DNA of 64,000 nt from Aminobacter carboxidus. Lineage in GTDB: Bacteria; Pseudomonadota; Alphaproteobacteria; Rhizobiales; Rhizobiaceae. Below, one piece after another: positions 17,291-26,136 of the stretch (position 1 is the stretch's first letter; every line of letters begins with the position of its first letter). The notes beneath the pieces were generated by a model. It ran no database searches and was not told where the DNA came from. It saw nothing but the letters and a program-made list of their open reading frames with translations. Location of the stretch: NCBI RefSeq assembly GCF_014863355.1, contig NZ_JACZEP010000001.1, positions 806,001-870,000 of the forward strand. The letters run 5' to 3'. The position numbers and the translations under genes were made by a program.

Positions 17291-18238
17291 TCAGAACGGC
17301 GAATCCGGGAAATGGTAGTTGGCGGCGTTGTCCTTGGTCACCAGCGTGGCGTCGAGGATGTAGGTGCCGTGAACCGGAACCTGATCGAACAGCTGTGCTG
17401 CCGTCAGTTCCATCGCGGTGCCAACCATCGCCGGTGGATAGAGAACGTCAACCGGGACCATCTTGTCGCCGTCCATGACCTTCTTGATCATGTCCTTCGA
17501 GCCGGCGCCGCCGACGACGTACTGAATGTCGGTGCGCTTGGCCTGTTCGATGGCTTCGAGGATGCCGACGACCATGTCGTCATCCTGCGCCCAGACCACG
17601 TCGATCTTCGGATATTTGGTCAGGTAGTCCTGCATGACCTTGAAGGCGTCGTCGCGGTTCCAGTTCCCGAACTGGCGGTCGAGAATCTTGACACCGGAGC
17701 CGGCAATTCCCTTATCAAAACCATCCTGGCGCTGCTGGTCGATCGGGATCGGCATGCCGCGCACAATGACGACTTCCGCGTTCGGGGTGGTGGCGGCAAT
17801 GTACTTGCCGGCGACTTCGCCCAGCGCCGGATTGTTGCCGGCAACATAGAGGTCGCGGACCGAATCGTCATTGCTAGAGGGCGCACGGTCGACGAGCGCA
17901 ACGAACTTGCCCTTGGCCTTGATTTCCTTGATCGCGCTGACGAGCGGATCGGGATCGGTCGGCAGGATCACGAGCGCGTCAATGCCCTGCGTTTCGAGAT
18001 CCTGCACGGCATTGGCCTGCGACGCCGGGTCGGGCGAAGTCTTCACCACGACGTTCAGGTTCGGATATTCCTCCATCAGCTTCTTGGCGACGCGTTCGGC
18101 ATGAAATACCACACCAGCGGTCCAACCATGGTCCGCGGCGGGGATCGAGACGCCGATGGTCTTTTTGTCTTGCGCCAGGGCTGTGCCCATGGTCGCGGCG
18201 AGCGCAACGGCCGCCAGTCCCAGTAGAATTTTACGCAT
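17291..18238 (-). CDS. Sugar ABC transporter periplasmic binding protein (CUT2, RbsB-like)
   Basis: A 315-residue protein with a Sec signal (MRKILLGLAAVALAATMGTALAQ) and a Peripla_BP_4 fold: TIGVSIPAADHGWTAGVVFH at the mature N-terminus, DLETQGIDALVILPTDPDPL, and the interlobe segment VVIVRGMPIPIDQQRQDGF. Aromatic and aspartate residues there (W, D, R) are the usual pyranose/pentose contacts. The start has GGGAGAGAG upstream. Last gene of the transporter set, 66 bp after the permease gene, with a strong terminator behind it. The sugar is not identifiable; xylA in the locus suggests a pentose or related sugar. Confidence 0.93.
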   Translation of the reverse strand: MRKILLGLAAVALAATMGTALAQDKKTIGVSIPAADHGWTAGVVFHAERVAKKLMEEYPNLNVVVKTSPDPASQANAVQDLETQGIDALVILPTDPDPLVSAIKEIKAKGKFVALVDRAPSSNDDSVRDLYVAGNNPALGEVAGKYIAATTPNAEVVIVRGMPIPIDQQRQDGFDKGIAGSGVKILDRQFGNWNRDDAFKVMQDYLTKYPKIDVVWAQDDDMVVGILEAIEQAKRTDIQYVVGGAGSKDMIKKVMDGDKMVPVDVLYPPAMVGTAMELTAAQLFDQVPVHGTYILDATLVTKDNAANYHFPDSPF

Positions 18239-18304
18239 TCATCTCTCTCCCAAAAATGCAGGCCTGTCTTGTACCGACCGGGCGACCCGCAGCCCCGATT
18301 TACG

Positions 18305-19309
18305 TCACGATTTTCGCGTCAGCGAACGCTGCACCAACATCGCGACAATGACGATTGCTCCCTGGATCGCGCCGAGCAGATACTCGCTGACATATGTCGT
18401 CAGCAGCATGATGTTGCCGATGATTTCCAGGATGAAGGCGCCGGCTACGGTTCCCCAGACGCGACCTACGCCGCCACGCAAGGCGGTGCCACCGACCACG
18501 ACGGCCGTGATCGCGTTCAGTTCCCACATAGTGCCCGTCGTGGCCGTGGTGGAAGAAAGGCGCGGAATATAGATCAGGCAGGCACCCGCCACGCATAGCC
18601 CCTGGATCAGGTAGGTCATGGTGCGCACGCGCGCAACCGAGATGCCAGAATAGCGCGCGACGTCCTCATTGGAGCCGACCGCGATCACATGGCGGCCAAA
18701 CGAGGTGCGGTACAGGATGAATGCCGCAATGGCCGCCGTGACGAAGATTGCAAGCACGGGGTAAGGAATGCCGAAAAGATTGCCGAAATAAACCGGGCGA
18801 TAGATCGCCTGCACATCCGGATTGCGCAGCGTGATCGCGCCGCCTTGTGAAAGCCAGGTGGTCAGGCCGCGATAAATGCCCATCATGCCAAGCGTGGCGA
18901 TGAAAGGCTCGATCTTGCCCAAGGTTATGACCAGTCCATTGGTCAGCCCACAGGCCATGCCGATTGCCAGCATCAGCGCCGTGGCAGCCAGAACCATCGT
19001 CAACGGATTGGCGATGCCGTCCGAATTCATGAACATGATAGCGAGCGAGGCGATGAAGGCGGTCATTGCGCCGACAGAGAGATCAAGTCCTCCGGCGGTG
19101 ATGACAAAGGTCGCGCCAATCGCAATGATCGCGATATAGGCCGAGCGCGTCATGACGTTCAGCAGGTTGTTGGCCGTCAGGAAGTTGTCGTGGGCAAACG
19201 AGCCCAGCACCAGAAGCAGCGCCAGCGCGATGAAGGGCGCGACGGCGCGCAGGTCCACATCCCGCCAGAGGTTGCGCCTTTGTGGAGTGGTGGTCGTCGT
19301 GTCAGTCAT
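18305..19309 (-). CDS. Sugar ABC transporter permease (CUT2, RbsC-like)
   Basis: A 334-residue BPD_transp_2 membrane protein of roughly ten hydrophobic segments. The N-terminus is a short cytoplasmic Arg-rich tail before the first helix (VAPFIALALLLVLGSFAHDN). Family marks are ITAGGLDLSVGAMTA, LITLGKIEPFIATLGMMGIYRGLT and the cytoplasmic FGRHVIAVGSNEDVARYSGI coupling region. It follows the ATPase gene by 3 bases and would form a homodimer with two copies of the RbsA-like subunit. Confidence 0.94.
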   Translation of the reverse strand: MTDTTTTTPQRRNLWRDVDLRAVAPFIALALLLVLGSFAHDNFLTANNLLNVMTRSAYIAIIAIGATFVITAGGLDLSVGAMTAFIASLAIMFMNSDGIANPLTMVLAATALMLAIGMACGLTNGLVITLGKIEPFIATLGMMGIYRGLTTWLSQGGAITLRNPDVQAIYRPVYFGNLFGIPYPVLAIFVTAAIAAFILYRTSFGRHVIAVGSNEDVARYSGISVARVRTMTYLIQGLCVAGACLIYIPRLSSTTATTGTMWELNAITAVVVGGTALRGGVGRVWGTVAGAFILEIIGNIMLLTTYVSEYLLGAIQGAIVIVAMLVQRSLTRKS

Positions 19310-19312
19310 GTC

Positions 19313-20845
19313 TCAAGCCGCCTCAGAAGGTTTTACGCCCGTCGCAAGCACGACGATCTCTCGCTCGTTCATGTGTTTGCCGCTCACCTCATCGGCGATC
19401 ACGCCCTCGCGCATCACAATGATGCGGTCAGAGACGCCGATCAGTTCTGGCATTTCGGAAGAGACCACGATCACCGACTTGCCCTGCCGGGCGAGGTCGG
19501 CGATGAACATGTAGATCTGCTCCTTGGTGCCGATGTCGATGCCGCGCGTCGGCTCGTCGATGATGACGATGTTGGGCTTCAGCAGCATCATCTTGGCGAT
19601 GAGCAGTTTCTGCTGGTTGCCGCCGGAAAGCTGGCCGGCCAGCAGGTCCTTGTTGCGGGTGCGAATGTCGAATTCGGCGATCGCCTGATCGAGAGCGGCG
19701 CGTTCCGCCTTGCGGTCAAGCATTATGCCGCGCACGAATTTCTTCAGGCCGGCCAGCGTCAGGTTCACGCCGAGGGCCTCTTGCAGCAGCAAGCCCTTGC
19801 CCTTGCGATCTTCGGAAAGATAGACGATGCCCGCCTTCATGCTTTGCCCGGCATTGGCGAAGGAAACCGGCCTTCGGTTCAGACGGATCTTGCCCTTTGC
19901 GGGACGCAGGCCGACGATGCCCTCCATCAATTCGGTACGCCCGGCGCCGACAAGGCCGGCGAAGCCGAGGATCTCGCCGCGCCTCAGTTTGAACGAGGCG
20001 TTGCGGGCATAACCGGGCACATCCATGTTCTCGACTTCGAGGACATAGTCCTCGCCCTCAGGCGCGACATGATCCGGATATAGCTTGGACACGTCGCGGC
20101 CCACCATCAACTGCGCCATGTCCAGCGGTTCAAGGCCGGCTGCCTCACGAGTGGTGACCAGCTTGCCGTCGCGCAGCACGGTGACACGGTCGGCCAAGGT
20201 CTTCACTTCCGGCAGGCGATGGGAAATGTAGAGGACCGCCGCACCCGATTTGCTGATATCTGAAATCACCTTGAGCAGCGCATCGGTTTCAATCGGCGTC
20301 AGCGACGCCGTCGGCTCATCGAAAATGACCAGACGGTGCGGCACCAAAAGCGCGCGGGCAATCTGCACCAATTGGCGCTGGGCGATCGAAAGGCGGCCGA
20401 CGACGGTTTTCGGATCGATATTGGCGCCGAGGTTGCGCACGGCCTTGGCGGCACCCGCATTCATGGCCTTGTCGTCGACGCTCAAGCCCTTTTTGATCTC
20501 GCGACCAAGATAAATATTCTGCGCCACCGTCAGGTCCGGCGCCAGCAGGATTTCCTGATGCACCAGCACGATACCACGATGCTCGGCGTCCACCGGTCCG
20601 CTCAAGGCGACGGTCTCGCCGTCAATGGTGAGCGATCCGCGCGTCGGCGCAAGATGGCCCGCGAGGATCTTGAGCAGGGTGGATTTGCCTGCGCCGTTCT
20701 CGCCGATGATGGCGTGCACTTCACCGGAGCGGATATCGAGCGAGATGTCCTTCAGCACCTCAACACCACCAAATGTCTTAGCCAGCCCATGTCCGGCCAT
20801 GAAACCCTTGTGGTCCTGCGACGGAGAGACGACGGACATGGTCAT
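19313..20845 (-). CDS. Sugar ABC transporter ATPase (CUT2, RbsA/MglA-like)
   Basis: A 510-residue tandem nucleotide-binding protein. The N-domain has Walker A GENGAGKS, signature LSIAQRQLVQIARAL and Walker B LVIFDEPTASL. The C-domain has the degenerate Walker A GLVGAGRTE, a good signature LSGGNQQKLLIAKMM and IVIIDEPTRGIDIG. This asymmetry is normal in CUT2 ATPases. The ATG at 20845 overlaps the stop of the upstream dehydrogenase gene in an ATGA; a second Met at 20839 is possible. Confidence 0.94.
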   Translation of the reverse strand: MTMSVVSPSQDHKGFMAGHGLAKTFGGVEVLKDISLDIRSGEVHAIIGENGAGKSTLLKILAGHLAPTRGSLTIDGETVALSGPVDAEHRGIVLVHQEILLAPDLTVAQNIYLGREIKKGLSVDDKAMNAGAAKAVRNLGANIDPKTVVGRLSIAQRQLVQIARALLVPHRLVIFDEPTASLTPIETDALLKVISDISKSGAAVLYISHRLPEVKTLADRVTVLRDGKLVTTREAAGLEPLDMAQLMVGRDVSKLYPDHVAPEGEDYVLEVENMDVPGYARNASFKLRRGEILGFAGLVGAGRTELMEGIVGLRPAKGKIRLNRRPVSFANAGQSMKAGIVYLSEDRKGKGLLLQEALGVNLTLAGLKKFVRGIMLDRKAERAALDQAIAEFDIRTRNKDLLAGQLSGGNQQKLLIAKMMLLKPNIVIIDEPTRGIDIGTKEQIYMFIADLARQGKSVIVVSSEMPELIGVSDRIIVMREGVIADEVSGKHMNEREIVVLATGVKPSEAA

Positions 20846-22017
20846 CCGATCTTTGTCCACACGTTGCCGGCTTTCGATGAGGCGACGGAGGCTTCGATGA
20901 ACTTCATACCGTCAATGCCGTCGTCGACGGTCGGGTAAATCACATCGGCGTCGGGCTTATTGCCTTCGCGCGCTGCGCGGATGGCGCGGGCTGCTTCTGC
21001 GTAGATGGTGGCGAAACCTTCGAGATAGCCTTCGGGGTGGCCGCTCGGAATGCGCGTGACGCGGGTCGCAGCGGGGCCCGCGCCGGACCCGGCACGGGTG
21101 AACAACTGCTTCGGTTTGCCGAAGGGCGTGAACCAGAGATAGTTCGGGTCGGCCTGCGTCCATTCCAGGCCGCCCTTTGTACCGTATACTCGCAACTTCA
21201 GCCCGTTTTCGTTGCCGACAGCCACCTGGCTTGCCCACAGCATGCCGCGCGCGCCTCCATGGTAGCGAAGCAGGATTTGCACATCATCGTCGAGAGGGCG
21301 GCCCTCGACGAAGGAGGTCAGTTGCGCTAGCACCTGTTCGCTCTTCAGCCCGGTTACGAAGGCCGCCAGGTTATAGGCGTGGGTGCCGATATCGCCGATC
21401 GCACCGCCAGCGCCGGAGCGCTTGGGGTCGGTGCGCCATTCGGCTTGCTTGGAGCCTAAGCGTTCCGCGGGCTCGGTCAGCCAGTCCTGCGGGTATTCGG
21501 CCTGCACGACGCGGATTTCGCCGAGGTCGCCATTGGCGACCATTTCGCGCGCCTGCCGTATCATCGGATAGCCGGTGTAATTGTGTGTCAATACAAACAG
21601 CTTGCCCGACTTCTTCACCAGCGCGGCGAGTTCTTCGGCCTCCTTGACGGTGGTGGTGATCGGCTTGTCGCAGATCACATGGATACCAGCCTCAAGGAAG
21701 GCTTTGGCAGCAGGCGCGTGCATGTGGTTCGGCGTCACGATGGAGACGGCCTCTATGCCATCGGGGCGGGCAGCCTCTGCTTTGGCCATTTCTTCAAACG
21801 AACCGTAGGATCGGTCGGCGGGAAGGCCGAGATCGGCAGCCGAGGCCTTCGCCTTTTCGACGCTGGACGACAGTGCGCCGGCGACCAGTTCATACTGGTC
21901 GTCGAGCCGCGCGGCCATGCGGTGGATAGCGCCGATGAAAGCGCCCTGTCCGCCGCCAACCATACCCAGGCGAATGCGGCCGCCGCCAGCTTCTTTGTTA
22001 CTTGCTTCAATGGCCAT
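20842..22017 (-). CDS. Gfo/Idh/MocA-family NAD(P)-dependent oxidoreductase
   Basis: A 391-residue dehydrogenase. The N-terminal Rossmann fold shows LGMVGGGQGAFIGAIHRMAA (GxGxxG type), and EAVSIVTPNHMHAPAAKAFLEAG leads into the family's active-site lysine motif (HVICDKPITTTVKEAEEL). The C-terminal domain has SGAGGAIGDIGTHAYNLAAF with the conserved Asp/His pair. Such enzymes oxidise or epimerise sugars and inositols. Translationally coupled to the importer ATPase and 12 bp after the isomerase gene, so it probably acts on the imported compound. Confidence 0.93.
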   Translation of the reverse strand: MAIEASNKEAGGGRIRLGMVGGGQGAFIGAIHRMAARLDDQYELVAGALSSSVEKAKASAADLGLPADRSYGSFEEMAKAEAARPDGIEAVSIVTPNHMHAPAAKAFLEAGIHVICDKPITTTVKEAEELAALVKKSGKLFVLTHNYTGYPMIRQAREMVANGDLGEIRVVQAEYPQDWLTEPAERLGSKQAEWRTDPKRSGAGGAIGDIGTHAYNLAAFVTGLKSEQVLAQLTSFVEGRPLDDDVQILLRYHGGARGMLWASQVAVGNENGLKLRVYGTKGGLEWTQADPNYLWFTPFGKPKQLFTRAGSGAGPAATRVTRIPSGHPEGYLEGFATIYAEAARAIRAAREGNKPDADVIYPTVDDGIDGMKFIEASVASSKAGNVWTKIG

Positions 22018-22029
22018 GTCGCGCTCCCC

Positions 22030-23085
22030 TCAGCTCAGGCCGAGCATCTTGCGATTTGCGGCGTCGTCTGTGCCGGCATTGGCGAAATCGTCAAAGGCGT
22101 GTTCGGTGACGCGGATGATATGCGCCTTGATGAACTCGGCGCCTTCACGCGCGCCGTCCTCGGGGTGCTTCAACGCGCATTCCCATTCCAGCACCGCCCA
22201 GCCGTCGAAATCGTTGGCGGTCAGCTTGGAAAAGATCGAACCGAAATCGACCTGGCCGTCGCCCAGCGAACGGAACCGTCCAGCGCGGTTGACCCAACTC
22301 TGGAAGCCGCCATAGACCCCCTGCCGACCCGTCGGGTTGAACTCGGCGTCCTTGACGTGAAACATTCGAATACGATCGTGATAGATGTCGATGTAGTCGA
22401 GATAGTCGAGCTGCTGCAGCACGAAATGCGAGGGATCATAGAGCAGGTTGGCGCGGGCGTGGTTGTTGACGCGTTCGAGGAACATCTCAAAGGAGACGCC
22501 ATCGTGCAGGTCTTCGCCCGGGTGGATTTCGTAGCAGACGTCAACGCCATTATCGTCGGCATAGTCGAGCAGCGGGGTCCAGCGCTTGGCCAACTCATCG
22601 AACGCGGCCTCGACCAAACCGGCCGGACGCTGCGGCCAGGGATAGACATAGGGCCAGGCGAGCGCGCCAGAGAAGGTGGCGTGGGCTTTGATCCCCATAT
22701 GCCTGGAGGCGCGCAGTGCGCGCTTGACCTGGTCAACCGCCCATTCCTGACGCGCCTTCGGATTGCCACGAACCTCCGGGGCCGCAAAGCCGTCAAATGC
22801 GGTGTCATAGGCGGGATGAACCGCAACAAGCTGACCTTGCAGGTGGGTTGAGAGCTCTGTCACTTCCAGACCATGTGAGGCGGCGACGCCTTTGATCTCG
22901 TCGCAATAACCCTTGGAGTCTGACGCCTTGTTCAGATCGATCAGCCGCGCATCCCAGGTCGGAATCTGGACACCCTTGTAACCAAGGTCAGACGCCCATT
23001 TGCAGATTGAGTCGAACGAGTTGAACGGCGCTGCGTCGCCGGCGAACTGCGCCAGGAAAATGGCGGGGCCCTTGATCGTCTTCAT
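22030..23085 (-). CDS. Sugar phosphate isomerase/epimerase-type TIM-barrel protein
   Basis: A 351-residue AP-endonuclease-2/xylose-isomerase-like TIM barrel. Segments SDLGYKGVQIPTWDARLIDL, DVCYEIHPGEDLHDGVSFEM and NLLYDPSHFVLQQLDYLDYI carry the Glu/Asp/His metal ligands, followed by MFHVKDAEF and GWAVLEWECALKHP. It sits between xylA and the Gfo/Idh gene on one strand; the three probably process a shared sugar through keto intermediates. Exact reaction unknown. The ATG at 23085 has a GGAGG-like site upstream (rc of CTTCCTCC). Confidence 0.88.
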   Translation of the reverse strand: MKTIKGPAIFLAQFAGDAAPFNSFDSICKWASDLGYKGVQIPTWDARLIDLNKASDSKGYCDEIKGVAASHGLEVTELSTHLQGQLVAVHPAYDTAFDGFAAPEVRGNPKARQEWAVDQVKRALRASRHMGIKAHATFSGALAWPYVYPWPQRPAGLVEAAFDELAKRWTPLLDYADDNGVDVCYEIHPGEDLHDGVSFEMFLERVNNHARANLLYDPSHFVLQQLDYLDYIDIYHDRIRMFHVKDAEFNPTGRQGVYGGFQSWVNRAGRFRSLGDGQVDFGSIFSKLTANDFDGWAVLEWECALKHPEDGAREGAEFIKAHIIRVTEHAFDDFANAGTDDAANRKMLGLS

Positions 23086-23250
23086 GAACTTCCTCCCGTG
23101 GCGCGCTCGCGCCGAAACCTCGCTCCAGATTGGGACAGCATGCCCAGTTCACCCTGCGAGCGGAATTGATGTCATCCTAAAGCCTGCGACCCACCTTCAC
23201 CTTCCATGCCGCCAGCTCGCATACGCGCGTGTGACACCGTCTATTGCACC

Positions 23251-24561
23251 TTACACGTAGCGGTTGACGATGTTTTCGAGCAGTTCCTGTCGGCCGGACT
23301 TGGGCTGCGGCTGAATCCTCTCCTTGACGACGCGCTCGGCCACTTCCTCAAGCGTGCGCTTGCCCGACAGCATGGCCTCACCCTCGGCGGTCTTCCAGCC
23401 GGCATAGCGCTCGGCCAAAGGCCCTGAGAGAGCCTTGTCCTCGATCATGCGCGCCGCAGCCTTGAGGCCGCGGGCGCAAGCGTCCATGCCGCCGATATGG
23501 GCGATCAGCAAATCCTGCGGATCGAGCGATTGGCGGCGAACCTTGGCGTCGAAATTGGTGCCGCCCGTCTTCAGGCCACCGGCCTGGAGGATATGATAAT
23601 AGGCCAGCGCCATTTCCGGCACGTTGTTCGGGAACTGATCTGTGTCCCAGCCCGACTGATAGTCGTTGCGGTTCATGTCGATCGAACCAAGGATGCCAAG
23701 CGAGCCGGCCAACGCCAGTTCGTGCTCGAACGAGTGGCCGGCGAGGATCGCGTGGCCTTGCTCGATATTGACCTTGACCTCGTTCTCCAGTCCGAAGTCC
23801 TTCAGGAAACCATATACCGTCGCGACGTCATAGTCGTACTGGTGCTTGGTCGGTTCCTGCGGCTTCGGCTCGATCAGGATGGTCCCCTTGAAGCCGATCT
23901 TCTTCTTATAGTTGACGACCATCGAGAGAAAGCGGCCGGCCTGCAAGCGCTCCTGCTTAAGGTCAGTGTTGAGCAGCGTCTCGTAACCTTCGCGCCCGCC
24001 CCAAAGAACATAGTTCTCGCCGCCAAGCTTCATGGTGGCATCCAAGCAGGCCTTAACCGTGGCTGCCGCATAAGCAAAGACGTCAGGATCAGGGTTCGTC
24101 GCTGCGCCCCCCATCCAGCGCCGGTTGGAGAACATATTGGCAGTGCCCCAAAGCAGCTTCACGCCGCTCTGGGCCTGCTTCTCTGCAAAAATGTCGACGA
24201 TCTCGTCGAGCCGGTCCTTGCTTTCGGCGAAGCTGTCGCCTTCGGGACGTACGTCAGCATCATGGAAACAGTAGTAAGGCGTGCCGAGCAACGAAAACAT
24301 TTCGAAAGCGACATCTGCTTTCAGTTTGGCGTGTTCCATGGTGGGGCCAAACCAGGGACGGTCAAACGTTTGGCCGCCGAAGGGGTCGCCGCCTTCCCAG
24401 GCAAAGGAATGCCAGTAGGCAACGGCAAAGCGCAGATGGTCCTCCATGCGCTGGCCGAGTACCAGCTCGTCCTTGTTATAGAAGCGGTAGGCCAAGGGAC
24501 TTGCCGAGTCCGGCCCCTCATACTGGATCGGCTTGATGTCACCAAAAAATCCGGTGGTCAT
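23251..24561 (-). CDS. xylA: Xylose isomerase
   Basis: A 436-residue enzyme converting D-xylose to D-xylulose (often also D-glucose to D-fructose), cytoplasmic, with two divalent metals. Family residues are present: [11 protein letters not shown] with catalytic His100 and Asp103, [13 protein letters not shown] with Glu and Lys metal/substrate ligands, [17 protein letters not shown], and the second metal site [20 protein letters not shown]. Length and motif order are those of the larger group-II enzymes. No xylulokinase (xylB) lies next to it in the window. A LacI-type operator lies 30-45 bases before the start. Confidence 0.97.
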   Translation of the reverse strand: MTTGFFGDIKPIQYEGPDSASPLAYRFYNKDELVLGQRMEDHLRFAVAYWHSFAWEGGDPFGGQTFDRPWFGPTMEHAKLKADVAFEMFSLLGTPYYCFHDADVRPEGDSFAESKDRLDEIVDIFAEKQAQSGVKLLWGTANMFSNRRWMGGAATNPDPDVFAYAAATVKACLDATMKLGGENYVLWGGREGYETLLNTDLKQERLQAGRFLSMVVNYKKKIGFKGTILIEPKPQEPTKHQYDYDVATVYGFLKDFGLENEVKVNIEQGHAILAGHSFEHELALAGSLGILGSIDMNRNDYQSGWDTDQFPNNVPEMALAYYHILQAGGLKTGGTNFDAKVRRQSLDPQDLLIAHIGGMDACARGLKAAARMIEDKALSGPLAERYAGWKTAEGEAMLSGKRTLEEVAERVVKERIQPQPKSGRQELLENIVNRYV

Positions 24562-24590
24562 GTCCTGTTCGGTCCCATTTCTGCAATTTC

Positions 24591-24606
24591 TGATGTACGT
24601 ATATCA
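24591..24606. promoter_or_regulatory. LacI-type operator upstream of xylA
   Basis: TGATGTACGTATATCA is a near-perfect 16-bp palindrome (15 of 16 positions symmetric-compatible in the two half-sites, one mismatch pair) with the central CG typical of LacI-family operators. It matches a second site before the adjacent regulator gene at 14 of 16 positions. Confidence 0.8.
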
Positions 24607-24650
24607 GGAATGATCGAGCGCGCCAGAGGGCGCAGCCAAGAATCCGCCGA

Positions 24651-25676
24651 TCAGGGTAGATTGTCGCGCAGGTATACCTCGATCCGAATATGCTCCTGCC
24701 CCTCAATGAGGGTCCGCTGATCGGTCAGCGAACGGAGCGTCCGAATGGCGCTGCGGACCTCATGGCCGGCATCCTGATTGATGATGGCGTGGAACAAGCC
24801 GCTTTCCAACGCGGCTCGCGTATGGACGCTCAGTTCGTGCGCCACCACCATCGGACGCCTTTCGGTTGGCCGTTCGGACAACGCTTCGATCAGACCGAGA
24901 TTGCCCGCGCCGATATTGTAAAGGCCGACAATATCCGGGTCGCGATCCAGGCACTCCTCCACAATGCGCCGTGTCGAGGGTCGGTCGTCCCGACCCTCGA
25001 CCACCGGCAGCGCTTCCAGATTGGGATACTCGGTGCGGATGACCTGATCGAAACCCATGCGGCGCTCCACATGGTCGCGCACCAGCATGGAGCCGGCGAC
25101 CAGCGCGATCTTGCCGCTCACGCCGCGCAGGAAGCGCCCGAGCAGGCTCGCCGCCGTGCGTCCCGCCGCGACATTATCGATGCCTACATAGCGATGGCGC
25201 TGAAAGGACGGCGCATCGGAGACAAGGGTGACAACGGGAACATTCGCGCTATGCAGCCGCGCCAAGGCCTGACGCACCGGCGGCGCTTCGGTTGCGACCA
25301 ACGCCACGCCGCCAATCTCGTTGGGGTCCAGCCCGTTGAGGATGTCGGCCAGTGCCTGCCCGTCAAAGGCGGGCGCCGTGACGACGCAAAGTTCGATCCC
25401 GTCTGGCGCCATCTGGCGACCGGCTTCGCGCGCTTCGCTCTCGAGCCTGCGCATGAAGGTGTTTGCGCCTTCGGGTATGATGAAGACGATGCGGTAGACG
25501 CGGCCCTTGGCCAGATTGGCCGCCGCCTGGTTGCGGACGAAGCCAAGTTGTCGGATGACTGCTTCCACGCGCTGCACTGTCGAGGCCCGAACACCTTCCC
25601 GGCCATTGATGACACGATCGACCGTTGCGAGGCTGACGCCGGCTGCGTGGGCGACGTCATGGACCGTGGGGCGCAT
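24651..25676 (-). CDS. LacI-family transcriptional regulator
   Basis: A 341-residue repressor-type protein. The N-terminal HTH reads PTVHDVAHAAGVSLATVDRV, the hinge INGREGVRASTVQRVEAVIR, then a periplasmic-binding-like effector domain (YRIVFIIPEGANTFMRRLE). It differs from classic LacI proteins in the DRV for SRV change at the recognition helix, seen in a rhizobial sugar-regulator subgroup. The start at 25676 has GGAAG five bases upstream; an ATG at 25688 has no visible ribosome site. It reads into xylA on the same strand, and both genes carry the same operator-like palindrome. Confidence 0.92.
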   Translation of the reverse strand: MRPTVHDVAHAAGVSLATVDRVINGREGVRASTVQRVEAVIRQLGFVRNQAAANLAKGRVYRIVFIIPEGANTFMRRLESEAREAGRQMAPDGIELCVVTAPAFDGQALADILNGLDPNEIGGVALVATEAPPVRQALARLHSANVPVVTLVSDAPSFQRHRYVGIDNVAAGRTAASLLGRFLRGVSGKIALVAGSMLVRDHVERRMGFDQVIRTEYPNLEALPVVEGRDDRPSTRRIVEECLDRDPDIVGLYNIGAGNLGLIEALSERPTERRPMVVAHELSVHTRAALESGLFHAIINQDAGHEVRSAIRTLRSLTDQRTLIEGQEHIRIEVYLRDNLP

Positions 25677-25691
25677 TGCGACTTCCATATT

Positions 25692-25707
25692 TGAGTTACG
25701 TACATCA
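25692..25707. promoter_or_regulatory. LacI-type operator upstream of the regulator gene
   Basis: The minus-strand sequence TGATGTACGTAACTCA shares its first 11 bases and 14 of 16 overall with the xylA site. It lies 16-31 bases before the regulator's start, consistent with autoregulation. Confidence 0.75.
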
Positions 25708-26136
25708 TTACATTCGTTTGGATGTTTGCGTCAACGACGCAGCCAAAAGACAAATTATGCACGATGTCGGGCATAGCTCACATAAAGGACTCAGCAACCC
25801 AGTGGAGAATTCGCATATGGCGGGTCGACGTCGGGAACGAGGTGTGATCCGGTTCAATTCGGCACAACAATGTCAGTGCCTCGAGCCCAGCCACGTTGGG
25901 GTTGGGTTTGTGCATGATGAACTCACGCGTTGAACGATAGCTGAGGACCTTGCGCGGATGAAGTCTATGTAGTGTCCGATCCACAAGGGTCGCTCTCAGG
26001 ATCCCGCAAACCGCCTTCATCGGGAGCCGTGCCTCGGTCACGATAACGACCTAAACATCTTTCTTCTCTCGCCGCAGAATTTCATCGGCGCCAGCACGTC
26101 ATGCGGCTTATCCAATCTTCGACCGCAGCCAGAAAT
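25708..26136. other. Gene-poor gap between the LacI regulator and the GMC oxidoreductase
   Basis: About 430 bases with lower coding quality than its surroundings. A minus-strand frame at 25778-26041 contains the piece LHRLHPRKVLSYRSTREFI, which loosely resembles the C-terminal end of DDE transposases (xxRPRKxLGYRTPxEF). If real, it is a decayed fragment; no inverted repeats or target duplication were found. Otherwise nothing recognisable. Confidence 0.35.

Noticed and set aside
21583-22851. 422-codon plus-strand frame
   Set aside because: Antisense across the Gfo/Idh and isomerase genes, both well supported.
23161-23180. Possible LacI half-site TGATGTCATC before the isomerase gene
   Set aside because: Only TGATGT matches the operator and there is no second half-site.
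25778-26041. Transposase-like fragment (PRKVLSYRSTREF)
   Set aside because: Resemblance is short and from memory only; no inverted repeats or duplicated target seen. Kept only as a remark on the gap.
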